NCBI RefSeq assembly: GCF_900142035.1
Contig: NZ_FQZI01000001.1
Coordinates: 62,001 to 126,000 of the forward strand
Origin: Flavobacterium terrae
GTDB taxonomy: Bacteria; Bacteroidota; Bacteroidia; Flavobacteriales; Flavobacteriaceae
DNA length: 64,000 bases
Reading direction: 5' to 3'
The notes beneath the pieces were generated by a model. That model was given only the letters and a program-made list of their open reading frames with translations, made no database searches and was not told where the DNA came from. This document shows positions 15,661 through 24,771 of the stretch, in pieces (positions within the stretch are counted from its first letter, which is position 1; each line of letters starts with the position of its first letter). The position numbers and the translations under genes were made by a program.

Positions 15661-17580
15661 CTAATACGTGTTATTTATACTAATTTTTTCTGATTTTAGT
15701 CTTGTATCATCTTTTAATAGAGCAACAACAAAATATTGGTAAATTTGATTTTCTTCCGAATTTAAATCTATAAACTCATTATTTGTAAAGAATGAAGAAA
15801 TAATTCTAAAACCTGAATCGCCATCTTTTCTATACACAATTAGCTCTTGAATTTCTTCTGGCTTAACGCCTGTTATTGTTAGTACTACTTTTTTTCTCGC
15901 AATATTTTGATTGACTACCAAAGAGAAATCAGCTTTTATATCTCCTGTTGCAATAGCAATTTTATTTGAAGGGCTTGACACTAATTTTGCCGAATCTACC
16001 GCTTTGACATAATATTCTATAATTCCGCGATTTTTAATTTTATCAACAAAGGTTAATCCGTTTACTAAATCAGTTGAAATTTTTTCATCTATTTCATCTA
16101 TTCTTCTATAGACTTCATAACCTTGAATAGCATCAGTCAAAACAGGATTCCAATTCAAAATTACCTCATCGTTTTCTATTTTAGCTTCTTTTAAGAATGG
16201 TGCTGTTGGCGGAATAACATCTGGTAATTGAATCCAAACTTCAGCTTTTTCACTATGATTATAAGATTTATCAACAGCAGCTACTTTATAGATAAATTTT
16301 GTACTTGCTTTTTCGTTAAATGTATCTACAAATATGGTTGCTGTTTGAGGTTCAACATTTAACAATAACATTTCGTTTTCATCATCGTTTTTCAGTCCGC
16401 GATAAATTCTATAACCCGCTAAATCTTTCTCTGAATTTGCCTTCCATGAAATCGTAATTTTGCCTACTTCTGATTTTCCTTTTACATCTTCAAGTTTTGC
16501 TGGAGCCTCAACATCGGGTGCAAAAATTGCCACAGGCATGGATAACAATCCATTACCGCTAGCATCAACTGCTTCTACTTTATACTGTAAAGTTCCAGAA
16601 ACATCTTTTTTAAGCACATCAATATATTTGTTCTCTTTTATGGGTTGTGTAGTGATTTTTGCAAAATTTTTACCCATATCGTTACTCTTGTGGATATTAT
16701 AACCCACAACATCTGCGTCTGTTGAAGCTTTCCAAGTGATTGTGACGCCAAGATTTTTACGTTCAGCATTAACTCCTTTTACTACTGCAGGAGGTGTAGC
16801 ATCTTTCACTTCAACCTTAATCTCTTGTGAGGGGTTCGATTCAGTATTTAAGAAAGTAACACCTTTTATTATATAAACATAATTACCCGCAGGTACTTTA
16901 AGATCATTATAAGAATTTATTGAAACAGAGCCTTTTTCAGTATTAGGCATTATTAATTCTCCATTAATTTTATCATTGTTTCTATATAAGTTATAACCAA
17001 TATAATCTTCATTTATAGGCCAAACCAACTCGATATTTTGCTTGTTTTGCTTGAATTTTATATTGTCTGGTGCATTCCCTAGATTACCTACTGTTAAATT
17101 ATTTATTACAGAAAGCTCTTTTTGAGATTTTGCATCTACTAATTTATAGGAATATGTTTTTCCTTTTTGAACATTGCTATCTTCAAAATAAATACCGCGA
17201 TGTTTTGCTAAAACATTATCTGAAATTGAATTCATTGCTAAAGTATAATCAGCATAAGCTTGTTTGTTTGCTGCGTCTTCTTTTTTAGAATAATGTTCAA
17301 CATATATTGCATATGCTTCATCATTCGGAAAAGGATTTTTAGATGATTTTAATTCATTCGCAGAAATCAATGGTGAAGGAACAATAGGATTCATGTTTAA
17401 TTTCTCCCAATTTTCGTTTTCTTTTTTATATACATCAAAAGCTGTTTCCCTCGATATTTGTTTTGACATCCATTTTAATTGCACTTTTTCGTTGATTGAA
17501 GCGCCAAATAGCTTGTATTCTTGTGCTTTGACTGAAACTGTAACAAAAGTAAAAACGATATATAATATGTATTTTTTCAT
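15661..17580 (-). CDS. Secreted protein with about four fibronectin type III domains
   Basis: The 639-residue product has a signal peptide (MKKYILYIVFTFVTVSVKAQ). After an alpha-rich N-terminal region (about 20-170) come four Fn3-like repeats recognisable by their W and Y core: LVWPINEDYIGYNLYRNND, ITWKASTDADVVGYNIHKS, ISWKANSEKDLAGYRIYRG and LNWNPVLTDAIQGYEVYRR (starting near 175, 262, 357 and 458). A last strand-rich domain ends in YQYFVVALLKDD. No C-terminal T9SS sorting motif is obvious. It is the third gene of an operon behind the OM barrel and the 1513-residue protein (gap 12 bases), so it probably acts with them at the cell surface. Function unknown. Confidence 0.8.
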   Translation of the reverse strand: MKKYILYIVFTFVTVSVKAQEYKLFGASINEKVQLKWMSKQISRETAFDVYKKENENWEKLNMNPIVPSPLISANELKSSKNPFPNDEAYAIYVEHYSKKEDAANKQAYADYTLAMNSISDNVLAKHRGIYFEDSNVQKGKTYSYKLVDAKSQKELSVINNLTVGNLGNAPDNIKFKQNKQNIELVWPINEDYIGYNLYRNNDKINGELIMPNTEKGSVSINSYNDLKVPAGNYVYIIKGVTFLNTESNPSQEIKVEVKDATPPAVVKGVNAERKNLGVTITWKASTDADVVGYNIHKSNDMGKNFAKITTQPIKENKYIDVLKKDVSGTLQYKVEAVDASGNGLLSMPVAIFAPDVEAPAKLEDVKGKSEVGKITISWKANSEKDLAGYRIYRGLKNDDENEMLLLNVEPQTATIFVDTFNEKASTKFIYKVAAVDKSYNHSEKAEVWIQLPDVIPPTAPFLKEAKIENDEVILNWNPVLTDAIQGYEVYRRIDEIDEKISTDLVNGLTFVDKIKNRGIIEYYVKAVDSAKLVSSPSNKIAIATGDIKADFSLVVNQNIARKKVVLTITGVKPEEIQELIVYRKDGDSGFRIISSFFTNNEFIDLNSEENQIYQYFVVALLKDDTRLKSEKISINNTY

Positions 17581-17592
17581 CTCTTTATTTTT

Positions 17593-20500
17593 TTAAACCC
17601 AAATACTAAATCCGCCATTTGACGACCATCTTGCATGTAATGTAAAATCAGGAATCCATCTACTTACATCACAACTAACTGAACCTTCAAAAACGACTGG
17701 ATTAGGCATAGTAACTGCTAATTTTGCTCCTACACCACAACTGCCACTTATACAGCCTATATATTTCACACAACCTTTACCATATGCTCTCCCGCTAAAT
17801 GATGCATTTCCTGTAGCTTGAAACGATGGTGAATATTGAACATTCAATCCTGCAGAAAAATCGGTTACTAATTTTCCTTGTGCTGATGCTACATGTAGAT
17901 TTAACCCTTTCCATCCAGAGTCATAATGTTCTTTTACACCTAGCTCAATATTAGTTTTAGATAAGTTGAACCAAACCCCCATAGTTAAACCACTTCCACA
18001 CATTACTTCTGCTGTAATAGGGACGCTTTCTGTTCCAATATCGATTTTAAATTCGCCTCCACCAAATTGAAAAAAAATAGAATCTTCGTTAGTTTGCCCT
18101 TCATTCAAGCATACAATGTCTTTTACTTTACCCCAAATTTGACCTTTACCGTTAATGTATTTATCCTTCCAGTTCAAACTTCCGTTTAAACGAGCTTGAA
18201 GCATACCTGAACTATTTGAATTTTCGGCTATAGCATCAGCTTTGATGTAATAATCGATACCGCTAATACTCCAATCGTAGAATTCAGTTACAATTTGTAC
18301 TGAGCCGTGTAAGGTTCTGCCATTATCGTATGCAGTACGTGCATATGCAGTAGCGGCAATACCTAATGATAAACTTGAGTCAGGATTTAAGTCGGTAACT
18401 TGGCCTAAATTATCATAGGTAGGTTTCATATGATAGTATGCCTTGCCACCAAAACCATGAATTTCAACTACACCTGGTATAACTGGCACTACAACCATTC
18501 CTTTTTGCTTGAATTCAAAAAACCAATAGGTGAATTTACCATTACTTTCGAGCGTTTTCCCTAAAATTAATTTAGATTCAAGTTCTTTTGCTGTAGGTTC
18601 TTTTGCTTCATATTTTCCTTCTAATTGAAAATAATCCCCCCATTTATCATCATGCCCTATTTTAAAACCACCACCAAATTTTTGTGCTCCATCTTCATAT
18701 CCGCCGCTAATAGCTTTTCCATCATCCGATATAGAAATGTTATTCTCTAAAGTTGAGACATAATGGTATACTTCTGAATTAGGCCCTTTGATTCCTTTAG
18801 GAGCTTGGTAATTGCCAGAATTTGGATTTTGACTTGCGCTATTGTTTATTCCTTCTAAATCCGACAGAGTTACATTAGGATTTGGTGCTTGACCAATATA
18901 TTTGAAACCCATTTCTTTTTTTGAATTGGTAGCTATATTTTGACCTAAATTAATATCCCCCGAGAATAAAAATTCTGCTTCAGTCTTAGAAGCATTTCTT
19001 TTTATTTTCATTTTATCAATTCCGTAAGTAAAACGATAATAAGTTGCCCATTTTTTCGAACCTTCACAAGCTGAATCTGAATTTAAAGAGAAGTTTTTAT
19101 CGTAAGATACTGTCCCCTCTGAATTAACATACAAATCACACATAGACATATCATTAGTCTCAAATCCTTTATTTTTTGAGTTTTTGATTGTAATTCTAGG
19201 TGATAGTACAATTGCCTTGTTTTCAAATCTACCAGAAGATATTTTTACAAATGCCGATGTTGTTTTGTCTTTTGATAAATAATATATTTTATTGTAATCG
19301 AAAGAAAGATTAGCGTCTTGTAATTTATCATCGTCTATAAAAATATTTATTCCCACCCAATCGTTGATAAAAGGAACATACATATTTCCTTCTACATTAA
19401 GCATATATAATTTATTAAATTTCATTAAAAAAGTTGATTTTTGAAGTTTTGTAAGAAAACCTGCGACATCGATTTTTGACTTAACAACTTCCTCCCCTTT
19501 TTTATTATTAGTGTAACCATCTCCGTTATTATAAACTTTATCAAAGTTTAATTTGAATGTTGATGGTTGTTTTCCTGACTTTGAAGGCATAACAACTTCA
19601 ACCCCTAATTTCTCTATGTTTAGACCTAGAGGATAAGTTTTATATTTAGCATCTAACATTCCTTCTTCTGACAAATGAACATATGCTTTTTCGATAATTG
19701 CAAAAACAGATTTGTCTTTTGAAATATTCCAACGTAATGGTTTTGCGAAAAGATGTTCAAAATTCAAATTTGATTTTTGTTTGAATGTAATTTCTAATTT
19801 CCCTAGATTAGCTAGACTACCTCCCCCTTCAATTTTAATGATAGCATTTTCAGAATTTGCTTTTGGAATAGTTACCTTCCCATTTAAAGAAGATTCTGCA
19901 GTTAATCCTTTAATTTTTGCTTTTACACCTTCAAGTGCATCAAAATCTACCTCAATACCATGCCCTCCAAGGTTTTCAAGTTTTTGATTTTTGAATTGAA
20001 TTGTCCCATCAAATCTATCTTTAAAGGTCATTTTAATGTCTTCTTCATTGCTTTCAAAAACATATTGAGAATATTCACCAGTTTGTTTTTCTTTAGGCAG
20101 CATAAAGTTTGAGTACCATTTTGCTGTTATCTTAGCTGTTGTTGTACCTAAATCTTCTGTGACTTTGAATGTTTTTGTTTCTGGATTTTCAATGCCTTTT
20201 AGATTTGCCTTAAATGTGATGTTTTTGAAAAATAATTCATAAGCACCCTCACTTTGATTGTGAGTACTTAAACTAATTTTTTCTTTTTTGTATTCAAACG
20301 CCTTATTGTAAGGCATATCAATCATTCCATCAACTACAGCATAAACATATGATTTTGTTTTAGCGATATAGGAAATAGGTTTAATTTTTAAATCCTTGAA
20401 CCAAACGGTTATAGTTGGCCCGTTTTCCCATAATAAAACTTTTCCTTGACCAGCATATGAGTCAGGATTTTTATCATTAATTTTTGTTATCTGAATACTG

Positions 20501-22134
20501 TAACCATTTATTATCAAGTTTTTTAAATTAGCCAAATCTGATTTATCTTTTACAAATTCCAAATAATCTGGCAAACTACTATCTACAATTTTATTATTAG
20601 AAATCCCTATAACACGCCAAGCCATCATTCGTTCGTCTTGATCTACTTGAGTCTTCATACTAAACTGCGTTTCTTTGAATGGTCCAATAGATCCATTAAA
20701 ATCTGTATCAGAAAAAAGCTTTTCACTAACCTCATTCTTATTTTTAATGTATTTCCATTGTATCAAATACTCTTGTACTGTTTTTTTCTTAGAAGCTGTC
20801 CATGAATAAGTTATTGTTTCTCCACCTGAAATTTGTTTACCATTAATAGGAGAAATTAATTTTATACGATCACTACTTGGTGCATCTACTACTTCATAAA
20901 TTTCAATTGCACTTTTGTCAATGATTTTATCTTGTGAATCAAGTCCTACAATACGCCAAGCAATTTTCCCATTTCCAGTTGTAAATGAAGGAGGTAAAGT
21001 CTGTTTCGTATTTAAACCAGTATCCTTGCTTGCATAAAAACTATTGGGCAAATCAAATAAATTTTCAGGCAAACTATTCCAATTAGTAATTTTTACGTCT
21101 TGAGTAAATCTATCAGTAAATTGCAACTGATATTTTTTAACTGCTTGTTTTGAAGGAGCCCAAGAAAATTCTAATCCATATCCACTAAAAATTTTTTTAC
21201 CTTTAATAGGATCTAGTAGAGTTATTCCATTTGTTACATTTTGTGGAATAGTTGATACATTTTCATCTTCTTTATATTCAAAACTACAAACCTCACTATT
21301 TCCTTTGTTTTGTGTATTTAATGGAGTTCCTCCCCTTACACCTGCAGGCAGTAAAGTCACACGCCACGCATACTTTTTACCCTTTTTAAACTGAGGTTGA
21401 GCTGGCCCATACACATAAGTATAAGAGCTTGTGGTTGTTTCAAAGAAAGCTGGAGTAGTAGCACTATTCATGGCCTCATTTGGATTACGAGTCGCAGGAA
21501 TCAGCTCAACAATTTTCAGTTTGTATTGACTCCCTGCTGGTGCTCCAGCAGATGGCGACCATGAAAAGATTACATTTTGAATATTGCTAGCCATAATTGG
21601 CTCATCACATCTTGGAGTAATTAACTGTGGAGGGGTAATTTGTTCGATATTGAATGAATTACTACATCCCAAAGGTTCGGGGCTACTTAAAGCTGCTCCT
21701 GTATTATAATCTAAAACTTGAACACACAACGTATAATTCCCTTCAGGTATCCCTGAACCTCTAAACAATTCTCTTTTATCAATACCACTCACAGTAACCG
21801 AATTAAATTCAAGATAATTTCTCAAATCTATACCCGTTAAGATTTTTGACTGATAAGCTGTAAGCTGCAAAGGAGCTGAAGGTCTATAACTATCAGAGGT
21901 TGCAACTGTTATGCCATTGTCGCCAGTTATTGTTGCTTTCAACTTTACATTTGCATTTGTGTAAGACAAAAGTGTAAGTAACACTTTATTTGAACTATTT
22001 ACATAATCTGGCAAATAAGTTGAGTAAGGTGGTAAAACCTGTACTGTAACATTTACAGTTGGTGATGCTTGTGACCAAATTAATTGTGCCAAAAGCAATA
22101 AAACGATGTTTAAAAATTTTAAATTATTTTTCAT
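17593..22134 (-). CDS. Very large secreted surface protein (1513 residues), unknown function
   Basis: Signal peptide MKNNLKFLNIVLLLLAQ, cleavage near IWSQ. An N-terminal domain (about 25-160) has VTVQVLPPYSTYLPDYVN and GIPEGNYTLCVQVLDY. Three Ig/Fn3-like repeats follow, marked by IFSWSPSAG (about 190), LEFSWAPSKQ (about 320) and ITYSWTASKK (about 440). From about 540 to 1513 the chain is strand-rich without cysteine until a final region with CVNG-like loops (GKGCVKYIGCISGSCGVGAKL, about 1455-1475). This architecture recalls what databases call TANFOR proteins, but I could not verify that. Ten bases separate it from the OM barrel gene upstream. Probably exported across the outer membrane or attached to it. 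Confidence 0.75.
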   Translation of the reverse strand: MKNNLKFLNIVLLLLAQLIWSQASPTVNVTVQVLPPYSTYLPDYVNSSNKVLLTLLSYTNANVKLKATITGDNGITVATSDSYRPSAPLQLTAYQSKILTGIDLRNYLEFNSVTVSGIDKRELFRGSGIPEGNYTLCVQVLDYNTGAALSSPEPLGCSNSFNIEQITPPQLITPRCDEPIMASNIQNVIFSWSPSAGAPAGSQYKLKIVELIPATRNPNEAMNSATTPAFFETTTSSYTYVYGPAQPQFKKGKKYAWRVTLLPAGVRGGTPLNTQNKGNSEVCSFEYKEDENVSTIPQNVTNGITLLDPIKGKKIFSGYGLEFSWAPSKQAVKKYQLQFTDRFTQDVKITNWNSLPENLFDLPNSFYASKDTGLNTKQTLPPSFTTGNGKIAWRIVGLDSQDKIIDKSAIEIYEVVDAPSSDRIKLISPINGKQISGGETITYSWTASKKKTVQEYLIQWKYIKNKNEVSEKLFSDTDFNGSIGPFKETQFSMKTQVDQDERMMAWRVIGISNNKIVDSSLPDYLEFVKDKSDLANLKNLIINGYSIQITKINDKNPDSYAGQGKVLLWENGPTITVWFKDLKIKPISYIAKTKSYVYAVVDGMIDMPYNKAFEYKKEKISLSTHNQSEGAYELFFKNITFKANLKGIENPETKTFKVTEDLGTTTAKITAKWYSNFMLPKEKQTGEYSQYVFESNEEDIKMTFKDRFDGTIQFKNQKLENLGGHGIEVDFDALEGVKAKIKGLTAESSLNGKVTIPKANSENAIIKIEGGGSLANLGKLEITFKQKSNLNFEHLFAKPLRWNISKDKSVFAIIEKAYVHLSEEGMLDAKYKTYPLGLNIEKLGVEVVMPSKSGKQPSTFKLNFDKVYNNGDGYTNNKKGEEVVKSKIDVAGFLTKLQKSTFLMKFNKLYMLNVEGNMYVPFINDWVGINIFIDDDKLQDANLSFDYNKIYYLSKDKTTSAFVKISSGRFENKAIVLSPRITIKNSKNKGFETNDMSMCDLYVNSEGTVSYDKNFSLNSDSACEGSKKWATYYRFTYGIDKMKIKRNASKTEAEFLFSGDINLGQNIATNSKKEMGFKYIGQAPNPNVTLSDLEGINNSASQNPNSGNYQAPKGIKGPNSEVYHYVSTLENNISISDDGKAISGGYEDGAQKFGGGFKIGHDDKWGDYFQLEGKYEAKEPTAKELESKLILGKTLESNGKFTYWFFEFKQKGMVVVPVIPGVVEIHGFGGKAYYHMKPTYDNLGQVTDLNPDSSLSLGIAATAYARTAYDNGRTLHGSVQIVTEFYDWSISGIDYYIKADAIAENSNSSGMLQARLNGSLNWKDKYINGKGQIWGKVKDIVCLNEGQTNEDSIFFQFGGGEFKIDIGTESVPITAEVMCGSGLTMGVWFNLSKTNIELGVKEHYDSGWKGLNLHVASAQGKLVTDFSAGLNVQYSPSFQATGNASFSGRAYGKGCVKYIGCISGSCGVGAKLAVTMPNPVVFEGSVSCDVSRWIPDFTLHARWSSNGGFSIWV

Positions 22135-22144
22135 AATCCTAAGT

Positions 22145-23827
22145 TTAAAATGTATAGGTATAACCTAAATCTATATTGTACTCCTTAAATGAAATTCCTG
22201 TGGTGCTTTTTGCCGTATTATCAAGATAAACCCCTCTCAATGTTAATCCGTGATGTTGATTGAAGTTATAAGTATCTTGCAAAGTGATATTTAGTATGTC
22301 TGCAAAATATTCTCCGTTTAACTTTTGTTGTGTCGCGTTAGCCGAAAGATTCAAATTCATTTTATTTTGAAAAAAAGGCTTGGCTAAATTCAATCCTACT
22401 CCATTTAATCGATTAACATTTACCTCAGAATTAAAAATTGAAAGCAGGTAATTAACTCCAACCATAAATCCAGTTTTATTGAAAATAAAATTGCTATTAT
22501 AATTTAGGTTGTCTACCTGATATTCCGTCAAATTAGCTGTATTAGGATTTCTATCCGTCATCCATTGCTTGTTTAGCATTAGCGTATGAAAGTGAGTTAA
22601 CCTCTCTTTAACAAAAGTCAATCGAGGCATCAAAACCATATTCTGAGAAACATAAGATTGTTGTGTAGCCTGATTAGGAATTTTCAATCCTTTTCCTTGT
22701 TCTCCTGAATAATTTGAATACAAAGCATTAAAACCAAACTTCTGAGAAATAGTCCAATCTAGTCCAATGTTTCCGATAAAACGCTTAGTAGTAAAAGACT
22801 TTTTATTCATAAGGTTATCGCGTTGCTGACCAACACTACTTGATATTTTTAATTTATTTTTTAATAAATACGCAGAAGGTTCTAAAGTGATATTCTCTAC
22901 ATCTGTCTGAAAATAATAGGCACCCATACTTTGAAAATCAGGTTCAACACGTCTGTATTTGGCTTTAATTTTATAGAACTTTTCCTCATACCTTACTTCG
23001 GTCTGATATGCATTGTACCATTGCGTTGATGTGTTTACTTTTAATAATGATTTAAATTGATCTAAAGTTGATTCTTCATTAGCAGTAAATCCAATTGCAT
23101 TAACATCTCTTGTATACAAACTCGATGCAACATCAAAATCCCAAAATAAATGATCTGTAAACTTCATTTTTGATGATAAAGCAGCTACAACATTTTCACC
23201 TGATAAAACTTCTGTCTGAGTAGGAATAGTATTTAATGAGTTTTGATCGTCCTTCCCTTTTAGTAAAATTAGATCAACATGACTTGTTTCTGTTCCATAC
23301 CCAATTTTCATAGCGTATCCCATTCTTTTGTAGGCAGGAGTTATTGCTTCAGGGGAATTCAAATCCTCTTCCACTGCCCTGTTAAGCCTTCCATATAATG
23401 CTCCAAATCTAAATTTCCCTGGATTAAGCTCAACTCCAACTCCCATTGCCGTTTGTCCAGCCCATGAGAAAGGTGACCAAGTTAAATTTGTGTAGCCTAA
23501 ATGCACTTTTGCCCATTTATAACTTGGACTAATGCAAAACTGATTGAACGGTTGACGAAAAGAACGTTCTTGTTCACTTACTGTGAATGAAAATGGAATT
23601 TCGATTCCATACAATTTTAATATTGGATTACCAGTTACATACCAAGAAAAATCTTTCCTACGCGCATCAATGCCTGTTACATTGTAATAAGAACCAAAGA
23701 CAGACAAAGTCCCTGTTAATTCAATAGGCTTTTGTTCTGCAATGGTTTCCATATCTTGTGAAAACAATCTTGGGCTAATTCCGCAGGAAAAAAGTAAAAT
23801 GACTATTATCCATTTAATCTCCTTCAT
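22145..23827 (-). CDS. Outer-membrane beta-barrel protein
   Basis: The 560-residue product has a signal peptide (MKEIKWIIVILLFSCGISPRLFSQ) and then alternating amphipathic strands with frequent aromatic residues, ending in the sequence EYNIDLGYTYTF, whose final phenylalanine and alternation are the normal insertion signal of outer-membrane barrels. There is no TonB box, plug domain or CarbopepD domain, so it is not a TonB-dependent receptor. It is the first gene of the three-gene operon that includes the 1513-residue and Fn3 proteins and may be their outer-membrane partner. The start is divergent from the LytTR regulator 240 bases away. Confidence 0.8.
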   Translation of the reverse strand: MKEIKWIIVILLFSCGISPRLFSQDMETIAEQKPIELTGTLSVFGSYYNVTGIDARRKDFSWYVTGNPILKLYGIEIPFSFTVSEQERSFRQPFNQFCISPSYKWAKVHLGYTNLTWSPFSWAGQTAMGVGVELNPGKFRFGALYGRLNRAVEEDLNSPEAITPAYKRMGYAMKIGYGTETSHVDLILLKGKDDQNSLNTIPTQTEVLSGENVVAALSSKMKFTDHLFWDFDVASSLYTRDVNAIGFTANEESTLDQFKSLLKVNTSTQWYNAYQTEVRYEEKFYKIKAKYRRVEPDFQSMGAYYFQTDVENITLEPSAYLLKNKLKISSSVGQQRDNLMNKKSFTTKRFIGNIGLDWTISQKFGFNALYSNYSGEQGKGLKIPNQATQQSYVSQNMVLMPRLTFVKERLTHFHTLMLNKQWMTDRNPNTANLTEYQVDNLNYNSNFIFNKTGFMVGVNYLLSIFNSEVNVNRLNGVGLNLAKPFFQNKMNLNLSANATQQKLNGEYFADILNITLQDTYNFNQHHGLTLRGVYLDNTAKSTTGISFKEYNIDLGYTYTF

Positions 23828-24066
23828 AAATAGTTTGTTTTTGATTTAAAAAAATCGATAAAAAGCAAATAAATCCGACGAAATAAAATTTTTTATAAGT
23901 ATCAGTGTTTATAGGACTTAACAATTGTTTTTAACAAAATTTTAAGCCAAATTTGCGGTGGGTTTTTCAAGTAAAAAAACACCGATATACAAACGACATT
24001 AAAAATAGACGAACAACATTTTTATCGTTTTTCTATTTTTTATATATTTAAGCATGAACTAATCTT

Positions 24067-24771
24067 ATGAAGCAAATAAACTGCATCATTGTTGACGATG
24101 ACGAAATAGATAGATTGATGACAATTTCTAACGTAAAGAAATTTCCTCAATTGAATTTATTAGGCTCTTTTGACAACGCAAAAGATGCTCTTGAGATAAG
24201 CAATAAAGAAAGAATAGATGTTTTATTCTTAGATATTGACATGCCTGAAACCAGCGGTTTTGAAATTAGAAAAAGTGCAGCACAAATTCCAGTTTGTGTT
24301 TTTATAACAGCACATCCAGAACATGCTGTTGAAAGTTTTGATTATGAAACATTAGATTTTATAATCAAACCTCTTAAAAGTGAGCGTTTCAAGAATACTG
24401 TTACTCGAATTGAAGAGTTTCTAGAAATTAAACAAAAAGCTGAATTGTTCGAATCTAGCATAGGTGGTGATACGATTTACATCAAAGAAGGTCACGAACA
24501 AACTAAAGTAAAACTTCATGAAATACTTTACTTAGAAGCGCTTAAAGACTATACTTTAGTAGTTACAACTCAAAAAAAACACTGTGTCCTTTCAAGCATT
24601 GGCACACTATTAAAAGAGAACCATTTTCAATCGTTTGTTCGAATACACAGAAGTTTTGCTGTCCAAAAACAATACGTAAAAAAAATTGGTTCACAGGAAA
24701 TTGAATTAAACAATAACATTTCGATCCCGGTTGGTCGGAGTTATAAAGACAATCTAAGTTTGATAGCATGA
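24067..24771 (+). CDS. LytTR-family response regulator
   Basis: The 234-residue product has an N-terminal receiver with the acidic pair in CIIVDDDEID (D10-D12), the phosphoryl-accepting D56 in VLFLDIDMPETSG, a Thr in VCVFITAHPEH and the KPL lysine at FIIKPLKSERF. The C-terminal LytTR DNA-binding domain (about 135-234) begins DTIYIKEGHEQTKV and contains ILYLEALKDYTLV and FVRIHRSFAV. It overlaps the kinase gene by 4 bases (ATGA), so the two are coupled. LytTR regulators bind direct repeats; the natural candidate target is the divergent surface operon starting at 23827. Confidence 0.93.
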   Translation: MKQINCIIVDDDEIDRLMTISNVKKFPQLNLLGSFDNAKDALEISNKERIDVLFLDIDMPETSGFEIRKSAAQIPVCVFITAHPEHAVESFDYETLDFIIKPLKSERFKNTVTRIEEFLEIKQKAELFESSIGGDTIYIKEGHEQTKVKLHEILYLEALKDYTLVVTTQKKHCVLSSIGTLLKENHFQSFVRIHRSFAVQKQYVKKIGSQEIELNNNISIPVGRSYKDNLSLIA

